Notes: a model not told the origin generated them from the letters alone. Positions 46,901-59,435 are shown, counted from the stretch's first letter. The stretch is 64,000 bases of DNA from Tretioscincus oriximinensis (GCA_022410635.1 JAJVDF010000161.1:372892-436891); one strand, 5' to 3'. Translations and numbers: made by a program.

Positions 46901-49814
46901 TTCTACAACAATGATGACTGATGCACCTCGTGGGGGAAACTATTTCATAGACTATGTGGAACCACTGAGAAGGCTCTGCCCTGGTTTCCTACTCTGTTTA
47001 TTGTTGAGAGGAATGGTACAACTAGGGTAGATCTATTAGGGATAAAACATTATATAGAGATGCATCTTGGGCCAGAGTTAGCCACAAACCTTTAGTCCAT
47101 CTTTAGTCCTGGAGAACTGGATTAAACCAAGAAAAATGTTTTTTTCCTGGTTTAATGTAGTTCTTGAATGACAAATACGTGCCTGATTGCATGATGACTG
47201 TATTACTGTTGCGAATATTATATAGGTGATTTAACATCCTGTTGTTAGCAAACAGAATGCTGTTCAGCTGTTGTTTTGTTTGTAAATTTTGCAGTTGGTG
47301 CTAATAGTTTCATGCACAGTATTATTGAGCTGCTGTATGAGGAACCTAATCTCCAGGCACTGTGTGTGGATACTGGTATAGGTGTGGCCTGATCCATCAG
47401 GGCTTCTATCATGTTCTTATGGAAATTGTGGACTTCTTGGCAGGACTGGACTTTTACCAGCTTTCCAAACAACACTTGTCCCCAGTTGCATGTCTGTGGC
47501 TCATCCCAGCTTCAAAACCATCTAGGGCATCAGTTTCTACCCAATGAAGTGGGAGGCGCATGTACTGAAGCATCTCCGGGAGCTTCTGAATTGAAATACA
47601 AGGTTGCTACCACAAGAAAGCTCAGCAAGTGTTCTTTATAAATAATGAACTTCCATCCACTAAAGAGAGAATTAGGCCATGGCTTGAGTAGGAGTGTGGC
47701 AGGCAGAGCAGTTTGGCAGTCGGCCTTGGTCAGCCACCCGGCCTGACCTGCAACCCGCTGGTCAGGTCAGCCTTAAACTAGGCTGTGACCTGGACTGGAC
47801 AAGGGCCTGCCCCAGCCACTGGGGTATCCTATGCAGTTGAGATACCTTAGGCTTGCTCCTGTAAGGACTAGGCATCCAGCCCAGCTTGCCCCATAACAAC
47901 TAATCTATTGCTGCATCTCTGTATTGCAAATTCACTTGTAGTTTAGCTCTCTGCTGTTCCTGGGGCTCTGGAAATGAAAAGTAAGAGGAAAGTGGCAGGT
48001 TCTCCTCTGATGCAATACCAGGAGGCTAGCTGCCATAGAGCTGGGGTCTGGCTGGAGGAACTGTGATCTGGGCCCTGGTTGCGAACCCCCAGCTACTCTG
48101 GTCCTTTGGTTCTAATCTTGCAAATATTACAGGCTCTGACTCTACAGGTGCATCACTTTGCATGACAGGCTGGGTCATGACAATGGGCAAGCCCAGTGGC
48201 TCCCAATGCCCTCCTGGATGAGCACAGCAGCAGTGAAAGGTTTTTACTACGAGGCTGGCAGAAGAGGAATGGAAATGGGCTTCCAGTAAGCCCTGGAGCT
48301 GCGGCCATTGGGCAAGAGTATGTGCGATGACAGAGGAGAGAGAAGGTCATCCCTTGGTCCATGGCCTCTCCTGGGGAGGGTACTTGCTGCTCATCTCCCA
48401 TCTGCTGGCCAGACAAACCTACTGCCATTCTGCTTGCCTGGGAAGTCATTGAGAGCCTTGTTTTAACTTAATGCGTATTGGCTTTTATTGTTGTAATTTT
48501 GTGATCAAAGGAAGGATAAAAATGTAAAGAAAGAAAGAAATATGGAACTTCATATATTATGTAGTTTAACTTCGATTTTGGTGCAATGATGTGTGCTTGC
48601 CACCAGACTGGATACAGAAATCTGTAGAGGAAAAAATTGCTGAAAGATTAAAACCAATGAAGTAGGTGACCCAGAGCTATGGCAATTAGAATTGTTCAAG
48701 ATAGCTGCAGCTCAAAATTGAACTTTACAGACTGAGGCCATGATTGGATGACCTTAGTAAAGTGGCAGTTGTATCGGTGCTTCTGTAACTCTGGCATCCT
48801 CTGGCTGTGAGAACTGTTCATGCTCTGAAACAAAGATGTGGAAAACACAGAAGGGGAAAGCGTGGGATTTGCACTCTCTGAATCCTTCTGTGTCCTTTAC
48901 TCTCTCCCATATTTTTTTCTGGCATAACAATATACAATAGTGATGAAATATATTTGTTTCAATGACACTATTTTTTAGCCTCCTGTGCCCTTCCCACATG
49001 AACATGTTAGGCTAGAAAAAATTGATCAGAGATGGAGTTTGGCCATGGATTCATGTGGATGTGATACTTCTGTAATCAAATACACTATGGGGGCTCATTT
49101 TGGAAACTCTAGGAAACAGTTCAGTTCCTCTCTAAAGACATCAAGTCCAGACATTGCCAAGACTGGGGACTTTTGTCCCAACCTTCACCTTGTCCTTGTT
49201 ACTTCTGGAATCTTCAGATACAGACTGCAGTGGACAAGCCTGGAATAGAACAAGAAAGTCAAATGTTGGATGTCCTTGTTCCATTCCAACAACTACTCAT
49301 CCAAGTTTGAAACAAGTTGCTTGTTTTTGGTCAGGGCATCCTGTTCAGTCCTTCAAAAAAGGAGGTCAGCATAGAAAGCTCCTAAGAGTTACAAGGACCA
49401 AGGTTTGTCATTGAATATTAATTCTGCTGGCACGTGCCAACATCTCATCCATACATCTACAGTATTCAGCACTTTTCTTTTTAATTAATCCTGTCCCATT
49501 GTCCCCATTTTTGCTGAAGGTGAAATGCTTGTCTTCAATTTGAATGCTTGCAATAAGCATCGTGCCAATGTCAATGGTTGAAAAGATAAAAGCAGACATT
49601 AGTGACAATTACATGCCCCATTTTCTAGGTCAGCTAACAGTGTCCTGCAAAAGGCAAATAGGCCTTGAGAAATAGGCCCCTTAAAGTCCTTTTGTAGCAC
49701 AGCTGTTCTGCATGGATGAAAACAAGGATAATGAAATTGAAATTGTCAGAGAGTTTGGCTTGCCACTGGTAACAGTAGCAACTGTTTCATATATAATATG
49801 TATATAATGCTTAT
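46901..49814. other. Mixed stretch with GC-rich block, no gene recognised
   Basis: A remnant CR1 terminus (TGGCCTGATCCATCAGGGC to ATGTTCTTATG) lies at 47386-47421. Positions about 47655-48440 form the longest GC-rich block in the window, with no frame or repeat family I can name. A short AAAG microsatellite is at about 48520-48540. Confidence 0.4.
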
Positions 49815-50036
49815 GGAATGGTCTCCCCCTCGAGGTGCATCAATCACCATCTCTGTGCACTTTCATAAAACGCTTGAAGATGCACATCTTTGGCCTGGCC
49901 TTTGGCTGAGAAAACTACTGTCTCTTCCCTATTTTTAGATATGACTGTTTTTAATGTGTTAATTATGAGTCTATTGTTAACCGCCCTGAGACCTACAGGT
50001 ATAGCATGGTATAAAATGCAAATAAATAAAATAAAT
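49815..50036 (+). mobile_element. L2-type LINE 3' end
   Basis: It reads GAATGGTCTCCCCCTCGAGG, then TTTCATAAAACGCTTGAAGA, GGCCTGGCCTTTGGCTGAG, TTAACCGCCCTGAGACC, and an AAATAAATAAAATAAAT tail. This is the clearest L2-type end in the window and the guide for the others. Confidence 0.8.
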
Positions 50037-53000
50037 ATTTTGAAGAAAAATCACAACTGAAATACATTCTATGATCCTAATAAGGTTATAAAAAAGGCTA
50101 TGACACAGTTTAAACATTAAAATGTATTACATATTGTCCCAACACAACTATTGCTCTCTATATTAGAAATGACAGTTAATAATTAATATATGTGTTATTT
50201 CTGTTATTTCCTTCCAGTTTAAAATCAGATGACTGGGTGAGAAATATTCTGAATTTTTCCAAGAATAGGACTGACTCAAGTTTATTTTTGAAAGGCCGTA
50301 TGCAGAGAACAGATTGTTTGAATGTGTTGGAACCGAAATGGTATTTGGAAACATGTTTAACCAGACAAAGCCAAATATTTAATGCATAATTATGAAGGCA
50401 ACAATATTTTTAGATGGTCACATATATATGAACTACTGTTCATTTTACTATTTTAGTGTTTGGTTGGGATATATGCTCAAACTGCTCACAAATGTTGCAA
50501 TATTAGGGCTATATCAGGTGGCTTAGTGGAAATGAAAGAATCATTGCAAAAAAGAACTGCTGAAATCAGAAATACAATAATTTTTTTTTGCATTTACCTT
50601 AATGGAATGACTCCCAGAAGCGTTTTCCTGCATCTAACACAGGGCCAAGCCCTTCTCATTCCTGGTATCAGGAAAGGAACAAAGGTTTGTTCAAACATCA
50701 TGCTGAAGGTGTCCAGGGGTGTAGCTACCTATTAATCAATTAGGACCACACCCTGGGCTCCCAAGGATTTGGCCACTAGAGGAGACTCCTGGTGACCTTG
50801 GGGCCTCCATCCTGGTTTCCTTATGGTTTTTAAACTGCAGCTGGGTCTCTTGACTATTGGAACTGACTGTTGGTGCGTGGTGCAGTAATTAGCATCAGAG
50901 ACCCAGTCCTGTGGTGCTGCAGTGTTTAAAAACAAGGTAAGAAAACCAGGCAGGAGGGAACACCTTCGTTTATCTGCCTCGGAATCCCCAAGAGCCTAGC
51001 CTCACTAGTGATTGCAATGCATACCAAAATATCTCGGGTCTCACGTTAATAACAAGCAGAGCAAATTCCAAATGTGTATTCATAAAAAAATCAAATACTG
51101 AAAATATTTTCCTGACACTGAAGGCTTATGTAATGCAACTATTACATCTCTAAGAATGGTAAGAATGAGGAAACAAATATGCATATCTAGTATATATACA
51201 ATGCTTCATTACATAGATGGGTGGAAATGAATCTCTGTATGTTTGTACATAGGAAAGAAACAAACGCATATTTGTTGTACACTATAAGAAAATAACTGAT
51301 TGGTGTGGAATGACATGTAGCCAGGTTTATTTTTTAACACTGTGTATTTAGAGGGTTTTTTTCTTACATTAGCAAGGATAAACATCAAAAGTGTTGTTCC
51401 ATTTACTCCTGTTCTCTACATTGAACTGCTTATCTGTACTTCTTTCCCCTACCATAACACAGACGGTGGTAATTCTGGGGCTAAAGAGGAGGAGCTGCCA
51501 CTTTGAGAACTCAGAAACTTTGACCTCACAGAAGGTTCTTCTGAACTTTAGCATAGGTCATGCCAAACTTTTGACAGTGATATTACCTAAGTTTCCAGCA
51601 TTTTACTCTAAACCCCATAAGGATCCTGAATTGCCATCCTGGGAATATTAAAAGCATATTATTATTCACTGTGGCCATTTCTGGACTTAACTCCTCTGTT
51701 TCATGAGGAGGATTCCACCGTGTTCTATTATATCCTCCACAATGCAGGCTGCTGGGAGAGCTTTTCGTATATTTCTGACAGAGTTTTCTGGAGCACCACC
51801 AAAAAGGATTCCCAGCATATCCCATTTTTACAGGAATGTGTGGTCTGTAGACATTTATTGTTCAGAGTAAGAGTGCTGCCCCAGTTCTGGATCTCTTTAA
51901 AGAAGTCCACTGCAGGACTATCCCAACATTTGGCTTAATGAAAATGAACCTGAGCAGGAAGCTATCATATTTCATTTGCCATCTGGATGGCAAGACTTTA
52001 TTTTGATGTATATTCCAGAATTAAGGGAATTACATAAAAGACTTCAGAGAACAGAAACCCAATATGAGACTGGCTATGTAAAGGCAGAATAGTTTCAGAA
52101 GCTGTCCTGTGAGGAAAGCTCTGGCTGACTCCCAGCAGAGGAAATAAAAGTAACTGCCGGTACTGATAGCAAGATTCCTAGTTCCGTGTGAAGCTTATTG
52201 ATTTGTATTTCTATTTTCTTTGGTTTTGACTCATTTCTTTGATAATATTGACAGTTGTATCTTTGATTATATTTTGGGTTTAACCATTTTAATGTATGGT
52301 AGCTGTTTCAAAATAAATGTTTTTAAACTATTTTCTTATGATCAGTATTTATCACATAGCTCGAGATTATTTTGTATTGCTGGTCTATGACAGTAATAAA
52401 TATACATGTACTGTTTTGAACTGCTCTCATATCTTCTGATATAAGAGCAAAGCACAAAAATTAATGCAAATACAAAAATGTGTACAAAACTACTATCTTT
52501 CCAATTTTATCAGTGTAGGATGAGATGCAGATTTTGCCCATGACAGTGGCCTGTTTACCAGGCAAATAATTTGGTATTGTGGTGCATGATTTATATAATT
52601 TAATCTTTCTGTTTAGATATGTAAAACGACTGATAATATTAGAATCCAGTTAAATTTGGCCGCCTGGTATCCAGTTTATTACACTGGGAGATGCATGTAA
52701 AATAATAATTTCTTTGATAGAACACCTGGTTCCTTAGTTGTGTTGGCATCCATACCAATGCATTATAATGCAAATCAGAATATTCACAGAGTAAAAGACT
52801 GAAAACAGAAAACAGGTTAAGGTTATTGTTCTGGAAGAAGAGATGTAAATCTCTCTGACCATAGCCAGGATGGCTGCATCATCAATATCATTATTATTTT
52901 ACTCCTATTTTTGTTTTACCAAAATCAATTGAATTTCTGAAAACTGGAGGCAATGACATAATTTATAGGGAACGTGAACAGGAATGTGCTATCTCTTATT

Positions 53001-53954
53001 ATGTTTCAAGATGCAGTTAAATAAATACAAAAGATATTTGTGTTAGGCCTGCCAATGTTTTCTAAATTGGGATATCCAAATTTTATTAGGGAAAAGTAGA
53101 GGATTGTGTCCAGGCAATCATAGCAATGACCTTCAAGAAAGAAAAGAACGGGGTTTGGAGGCTTTCAGTGTTGATTTACTCCAATAACAAAAAGTTGCTA
53201 TTATGGCTTTCACACTCTGAAAGAACATGGTCAGTGCTTTTGATAAGGGAGACCCTCTGAGAATATGTGTTTTATTGAAGCATTAAATGTCTAAGTTGCA
53301 ATGTTTCTGTTTTTAACGGCAGAGTGTGAATGGCTTCATGCTTTGATGGATGCTTTGATAGATTGTAAATTATTTAGACCTCCCCTGGAAACACATTGGT
53401 CTTTCATATCAAAATTCCATTCTCCATAATAAGCTAAATCATAAATTCAGTAAATCTAATGTTTGCTCTTTTTCTTGTGGACATATAACTAAAGTCAGGA
53501 AAATTTGCAAACACCTGAGAGGGAAAGTGTGACCATAACCAATGTTTTGCTTGAAAATTAAAGTCAAAGAAGAATTTTGGTTCAGGAAAGGCCATAGTAT
53601 AAAACAACTTTTATTGCTATCTATCCAGTAGTTTTAAAGGTGAGAAGGAAAATGTATTATTAATAATAATTAATATATTAACTATTGTTTCATGAGGGGG
53701 ATACAAGATAATGTGAAAGTAATTGGAGCATTTTTGTCTGAAAAGTTTTTTCTTTAATTCAGGATGTTTCTACCACTAGTGGTCTAGCTCCCAGCTTCAA
53801 TAGTTCAACTATCTCTGCACAAGGCTGTGTTCTCTCAGATAATATGTACGGAACAGGCTTCTTATCACAGTGATATTTTTGGGTGCGTCCACACGCATGA
53901 ATTCATCACTCTGGTGTCCATAAAACAGCAACAGCAGTGTGAGGAAAGATTGGT
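50037..53954. other. AT-rich stretch, no gene recognised
   Basis: Apart from the inverted repeat at 50811-50950, nothing is supported. About 51660-51940 has open frames on both strands but no domain or splice context. Confidence 0.4.
50811..50950. mobile_element. Imperfect inverted repeat, probable MITE
   Basis: The left arm CCTGGTTTCCTTATGG, TTTTTAAACTGCAG, TGGGTCTCT is matched by the inverse right arm (AGAGACCCAG, CTGCAGTGTTTAAAAAC, GAAAACCAGG). The arms are about 45-60 bp with gaps. Confidence 0.6.
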
Positions 53955-53968
53955 GACTGTCACTGGCA

Positions 53969-54090
53969 TAGTCAATTTCTGTTAGTCCAGTAGAAAGTCC
54001 AGCAAAGGGGCTAGTAGCACTTTGAGACTAACAGCTTATGCCACCCACTTTTCTCCTGTTGGTCTCAAAGTGCTACTAGTCCCTTTACTG
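53969..54090. mobile_element. Short Penelope tail hairpin, perfect TSD
   Basis: A 122-bp insertion in two opposed halves. The first (to about 54030) runs AGAAAGTCCAGCAAAGGGGC to CACTTTGAGACTAACAG. The second runs CTTATGCCACCCACTTTTCTC to AGTGCTACTAGTCCC. Both are Penelope tail in opposite directions, so a long stem can form. A perfect 14-bp direct repeat, GACTGTCACTGGCA, lies at 53955-53968 and 54091-54104. Confidence 0.92.
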
Positions 54091-54104
54091 GACTGTCACT
54101 GGCA

Positions 54105-55579
54105 CGTGTGCCTTGGCCGTGTGAAGTTCCCAGACAAGAAGTTTTTCAGTTATACACTTGGGTGCTGCACTGGCCAAGATGGCAGTGCACAGTATATCTC
54201 AGTATGCCAGGGAAAAGTGCTATGAAAGTTGCTTTTCTCCAATGCCTTTTTAAACTTGGGCTATTTCCCCATTGCAAATTTAAAATCACTTAAAAAAAAA
54301 AGCGAGGCAACACATTTACAAGTATGTCCCCATTTACCTCCAATCTTCTTCACAGTTCCCTTTCTGTCTACGACACACCCTGGCATTTTTGTGACATCTA
54401 GTAATCTCTTGATTGTTAATAGACACCTTTAAAAATGTTTACTAGTATTTACCAGAAATGATCAAAGACTGATTCTATTCCAAAACTAGACCTGATCCAG
54501 GCAGAAATGGCTAAAAGTAATTAGTTTTCTTCTGTAAAGTAGTTCATTATTTAGACAAATCTAGATGGAATGGTGTAATCCAATTTCAAATAATAAATTT
54601 AAACACACTTAGTTCTTCAGCATATTTATATGGAGGGTTGATTAAATATTTCTCAGCAAACGTCTTTCTGTTTTTCCCTCTTGACACATTAGGGTAGAGG
54701 AGAACTTCTATCGCTCTAAAGCTCGGGTGGTTACACATTAGAACTATCAATTACTTTATACAAACCTCCTTCAGATATCTTCATAGCATTTTGTGATATA
54801 ATGATTTTATGTAACTTAATAACACTGGATTATAAAGGTTTATCTTGCCATTGTTTTGTTTAGGGTTGGACTGGAGTTCTAATTTCTAATTTCCATTGAC
54901 TTTTATGTTCGAGCCTTTTAACTTATAAGTCACTGGGAAATTAAATCTGAATTTAACTATATAAAAGGTCATCTGTGATATTAGTTATTGCCAAATTTAC
55001 ATAGATCCAATTATTTCATTATTGTTTGCAGCACTGTATAAAAATCTTATAAGTAAGGCTGCCTATGAGTGTGTGTTTTTAATGGTTAGATTAAGGGAAA
55101 GGAAAACATCGGATGCTGTAGCTTTGTTAAGGAGTGCTCGTAAAGTATTATTTAGTTTTCCTGCATCAAAATGTAATTTTAGATTTCGGCCTGTCATGCT
55201 GCTAGAATTTATGAACTATTTTTAATACAGCAATTACATGTAGAGAAAATTGCTCAGGCGCTTTTGGAGATTAATTATTTTTTAATATTTTCTCGGCTAG
55301 TTGGCCACTCAATATTTTTAGATCCACATTCAAGGGGGAAAACCATGGATAGTGCAAGAATCTGTAACTGTATGGTTCTATAATAAACATTTTGTAGAAT
55401 TGATAAGTTGCTCCTAAAAGGTATATCATTAAACAAATGAATTACCAAGAAGCAATCCATATTTATTAGTTCATGGGTGTAATAAATAATGAATTGGAGG
55501 TAAAAAGAGTTCATGGCAACTATTTACTTTTTAAAATAAGTTTCAAATGGGAAAATTTATAGAAAAGACAAAGAAGTTC
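54105..55579. other. AT-rich stretch; possible conserved block at 55013-55290
   Basis: No gene is recognised. Positions 55013-55290 contain a 67-codon open frame (55022-55225) without known domains and homeodomain-like words such as GATTAATTATTT. It may be a conserved non-coding element, untested. Confidence 0.35.
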
Positions 55580-55993
55580 ATTTCCTTTGAATCTTCCATT
55601 TTTCAATGATTCTTAATAAACTCCAGGATTGCGTTTGCTTTCTTTGCAGCTGCTTCACATTTCTGACACATGTTTAGCCTGTGATCTACCAATAGATCCA
55701 GATCCTTTTCATGTGTCTTGCTGTTCAGACATATTCCTCCCATTCTATTTGTGGATTTTTTTCCCATGTTTCTTGCCCAGTTGTAGGATCTTGCATTTCC
55801 TCCTATTAAATACCATTCTTTTAGTTTCAGCCCATTGTTCCAGCTTGTCTGGACCTTTTTTAATCCTTTCTCTTGCTTGTTTATTATTAGCACCCCTCCT
55901 AGCTTTGTGTCATCAGCAAATACAATTAATTTCCCTTCAATTCCCTCATCTAAATCATTTATAAAAATATTAAACATTTATAAAAATGTTACA
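55580..55993 (-). pseudogene. CR1 LINE reverse transcriptase, carboxy part of palm and thumb
   Basis: A minus-strand frame of 124 codons opens with FNIFINDLDEGIEG, carries the catalytic FADDTKLGG, and continues with EKDLDLLVDHRLNMCQ and CEAAAKKANAILEFI, all diagnostic of CR1-clade reverse transcriptase. A stop follows at about 55603 with traces beyond. The amino side of the same domain is displaced to 56285-56460 by a SINE. A direct 19-bp near-repeat (55956-55974 and 55975-55993) sits at the junction. Confidence 0.9.
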
Positions 55994-56284
55994 GGCACAA
56001 ATGGGCCAGTCGCCTAAGTGCCAATCTTTCATCTGAGGTATCAGGTTTCACGGCCCTGTGTCGGATGTGGAGAGTGCCTTCTACTCACCTGCAGTATAGT
56101 CAACCCAGATATTCAAAAGCAAAAACTGCAAGAAATTGCAGCATATTGTGACTAGATAAATGGGAACCACCACAGCATGGTAGGGAAGATAGAATGTAAG
56201 CCTTTGGGCGAAAATAACGTAAACTGCTTTGAGTTCCTTCGGGTGAGAAAAGCAGGGTATAATAACCAAGTCTTCTTTTTCTTC
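55994..56284 (+). mobile_element. tRNA-derived SINE (family A), full length, inserted in CR1
   Basis: It begins with GGCACAAATGGGCCAGTCGC and continues with GTGTCGGATGTGGAGAG, AGTCAACCCAGATATTC, AATGGGAACCACCACAGC, GTAAACTGCTTTGAG and GAAAAGCAGGGTATAATAAC, ending in a TTCTTTTTCTTC tail. Its insertion splits a CR1 reverse-transcriptase frame, so it is younger than that CR1 copy. Confidence 0.87.
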
Positions 56285-56460
56285 AAAAGCATTAGGCCAA
56301 AGACAGACCTTTGTGGTACTTCACTTGAAACATTCTTCCAATTTGATGTGTAACCATTTATTACTACTCTTTGAGTACTAAATGAGTACTAAGCCAGTTT
56401 TGAATACATCTAATTGTTGTCTTATCAGAGACAAGTGTAGAGTAGAACATACTTTTATTC
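56285..56460 (-). pseudogene. CR1 LINE reverse transcriptase, amino-side piece
   Basis: Read on the minus strand, this gives TQRVVINGYTSNW and VSSEVPQRSVFG, the CR1 motif normally directly ahead of LFNIFINDLDEG. It is the other half of the frame at 55580-55993, now across a 291-bp SINE. It fades beyond about 56460. Confidence 0.85.
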
Positions 56461-58269
56461 TAATATATTACATTTATCAACCTTAGCAATCAATTATATC
56501 ACAATTTTGCCACCTGTGGTTATTTTTTATGACATCACTGCTGTTCACAGGTCATAGTAATTGCCTACAGTATTCTCCTATATTTCTGTGACTTGTTCCT
56601 CAATTTACTTAGCAGTTTCCACAAAATATCAAATAAGAAGGTCATCGTTAAAAATAGAAATACTAAGTACTGTTTACAATGCTTGTAGCACTGGGGAAAA
56701 ATCACCTTTTTCACATCTCTGTTAAAAGTTCAAAGTTTATTCCTGCTTTTTATGTGATAACTCTTCCAAATAAACTTCCTGGGAGAAGGTGATTGCATTG
56801 AAGTATTCCTGAACCAGGGCCCAGATTTCAATATTTGCTTATATTATAATTGTGTCATTTCAAATGGCTCTGATCCAAATCTAATTTCAGCTCATTTTCG
56901 GCTTTGCATTTTCCCTACAGAGAGGGAGGGAGAATATAAAATTCCATCAAATCCCTAGTAATTTAATTCTGGCACTGAGTCAAAAAACTGCTGAGATCTC
57001 CATAATTTTTACCCAGTTACAAACCAATGGCCTGTAACACCCTTCCAATAATTGCTGGTCAGCCAGCTGTTTCTTGCTGTCTCTCTTGGGCTTTATAAGT
57101 GTCACTTTCTGGCTGGCTGCATTTCTCTGTATAATAGAAAAAAGCTAGTCCGTCTCTCAACATTTTAAATGATAATTCAGGAATCCCATTAATACAGTAT
57201 CTAGTGCTCATACACCTAGTTTCTCGTTTGACCTTGGATAATTCTTTGCTGTTGCTTACATTTGTTTGCTTATTTCTTTTTGTGTATATATGTGTGTGGT
57301 TCCCACTTTGTTTTTATTCTTTCTTTATTCTAAGTAGCTGCAACTCATAAAACCAAACTGAACCATGCTCCTTTCCACATTAGACCTTATCCAAGATTAT
57401 ATCCTAAAATATGGTCATGCCATTTGTATGCTGCAGCAGACTTCAGTTGCTTTTTTAGTAGGCAGGCATATGGCATCTCTTTGATCTGTGATATACTCAG
57501 AAAGAGCCCATATTCGGGAAGTGCAGTTCATCTAATTAGGATTTCTATCAGGAATCTTAATCCAAAGTCTCATTTTGTGGATTTTGATTCTTGGGCTCCC
57601 TTTGGTTTTAAAATGCTTCTTCTTGAAACCCTCTTTTTGTTCACATCAATTCTTTAAAGTTGATTGAGTAAACCTTTCTCACGCAAAGCATGATTCCCAG
57701 AAGCAGAGACCAGAAATGACATCATTTGTGATGTCACTTCTGGGCCCCGTGTGCCCTTTCCAGAAGCAGGAGCCAAATGTGACATTACAGTAAGTGGGAG
57801 GATTTTCTGATAAAGCGTGCACGATTCGTGTATGACTCCCAACATTGAGCTGAACACAAGTGAAGAAAAGGCATGCCTGGTGCACAAATGACTGAAGCAA
57901 ATTCAAAGGTTACATTTTCCAGTTAATTAAACTTCCTTGGATTATTTGCTTATTTATCTAGGTAAATGCTCTGCAACTTGTCACTGAATTTCAGTCTCAA
58001 TTTTAAGCTTCCCTTCTAAAACCCTTGTGGAAATACTGCTGTTTATTTCCACAGTTGCCGCAGATTTGAAATGTTTGACTTCAAACACATTGTACAACGA
58101 GGCAGGCATAGCAACATTGGGAAACTCTTTTACTTATACAGTTTTTAATCTATGTAAAAGAGGTTCCAGCAAAGCATTATTGTAACTAGTGGAGAAGCCC
58201 ACAAATACAGTGTTGGATTTGGGTGAGCAGCGATGGTGGGAGCAATTTGACAATAAGGGAATACCCGAC
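56461..58269. other. No gene recognised
   Basis: AT-rich. The only notable element is the CRE-like palindrome at 57710-57743. Confidence 0.4.
57710..57743. repeat. CRE-like inverted repeat
   Basis: A 34-bp palindrome with arms CCAGAAATGACATCA and TGATGTCACTTCTGG (one mismatch) around a 4-base centre. The arms hold TGACATCA and TGATGTCA, close to CREB/ATF half-site spacing. Binding is inference only; a repeat-family remnant is the alternative. Confidence 0.5.
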
Positions 58270-58660
58270 TTTCTGCTCAGTTTCTCTCTCGCACTCCTGC
58301 TGCTCCTGCTGTTGCTGCTCACTTACTGGGAGGAGGAAGTTAATTCTTACTGGGAAGGTGGCAAAGGTGACTGGGGTGGCATGAGTGGGAGAGAGCACCT
58401 GACATTGTACTTGGGTGCTCTGTTGCACTCATATTCTCCCCATTGCTGCTCAGTAGTCAGTGAGCAGGGAGCGGGCTTAGGTGGTGTAAGTGTAAAAAAG
58501 CAGCTGACATTCTATTCAGAGTGCCATGCCACACTCTTGTCACTCTCCTCCAATTGTTGCTTACTAATAGTGACTAGTGTGGCTGAGGTGGCTTGAATGT
58601 GAGAGAGAACTCAACTTTTGAGTGCTCCAGTTCGCTCCCACACACATGCACTCACTGATG
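58270..58660. repeat. Diverged tandem array, about 105-107 bp unit
   Basis: Matching anchors GGTGGC/GGTGGT occur at 58375, 58480 and 58587, each followed by a GAGAGA/AAAAAG patch, then CTGACATTNTA or similar, then a CTC/CACTC stretch and TTGCTGCT/TTGTTGCT. At least three units are visible, with a partial unit on the left. A 135-codon open frame across it is a by-product. Confidence 0.65.
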
Positions 58661-59435
58661 GTAAAATTCCAAACTCTGGGATTTGTCAATAAAGAACTGT
58701 AATTTTACCATTGGTGATGCGTGTTTTAGTAACAGTAGAGATAAAAAAATGCAATATGAAAGCAATGAAAACATTAAAAAGTTCAAAACTCTTAATTGAT
58801 TTAGATCATGTTTTTGATTAGCCCTGTTCAAAACTACAATAACTTGAATGGGAAAGGGTTTCCAGTCTAAGTCAGTGCAGGCAAAGCATAAGAAATGTAT
58901 AACTCCCCTTACAAAGTGAACCTATCATGAGATCAAATTCAAGGTACACAATTACCATTTCTGAACTTCCAAAGATGCATGCAACAATGCCAGTTCATAC
59001 CAGATAAGAATTTATGACAGAATGCAATGCAGAGTGTACGTGACTGAAGAAATGTTATCCCCTTACATACCTGCGCAAGGATATTTCATAGGAGTAAACG
59101 CTAAACACACTGATGCCACATAAGATGCCACCATATCCATACAAGTTTTTTCCATGTACCAGCACAAAGCCCACTTACAGCTTCTCTTCCACCACCCCCT
59201 GGGACCTGGCTGCTTTTCCTACTTGGAGACACATTCTGTTCCAAAGTTGTACAGCTGAGCCGTATGCCATATCAAAACATGTTTTACCACAGTATGCCAC
59301 AGTGAAATACCCTGACACTGATTTTCAACATAAATTATGGATTTCCCACAGGCTACAATGGTTAAACACGTTAATTTCACACTGGACATTTAGAATTCAA
59401 AGTTTATAAGTGATCTACATCCACAGCACTATTAA
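58661..59435. other. No gene recognised
   Basis: Open frames are present but without domains. No supported feature. Confidence 0.35.

Noticed and set aside
51583..51938. Overlapping open frames on both strands
   Set aside because: Opposed frames without domain or splice evidence; unsupported.
58189..58596. 135-codon open frame, leucine-rich at the start
   Set aside because: It lies across a diverged tandem repeat and has no domain; the leucines come from a CTG/CTC-rich unit.
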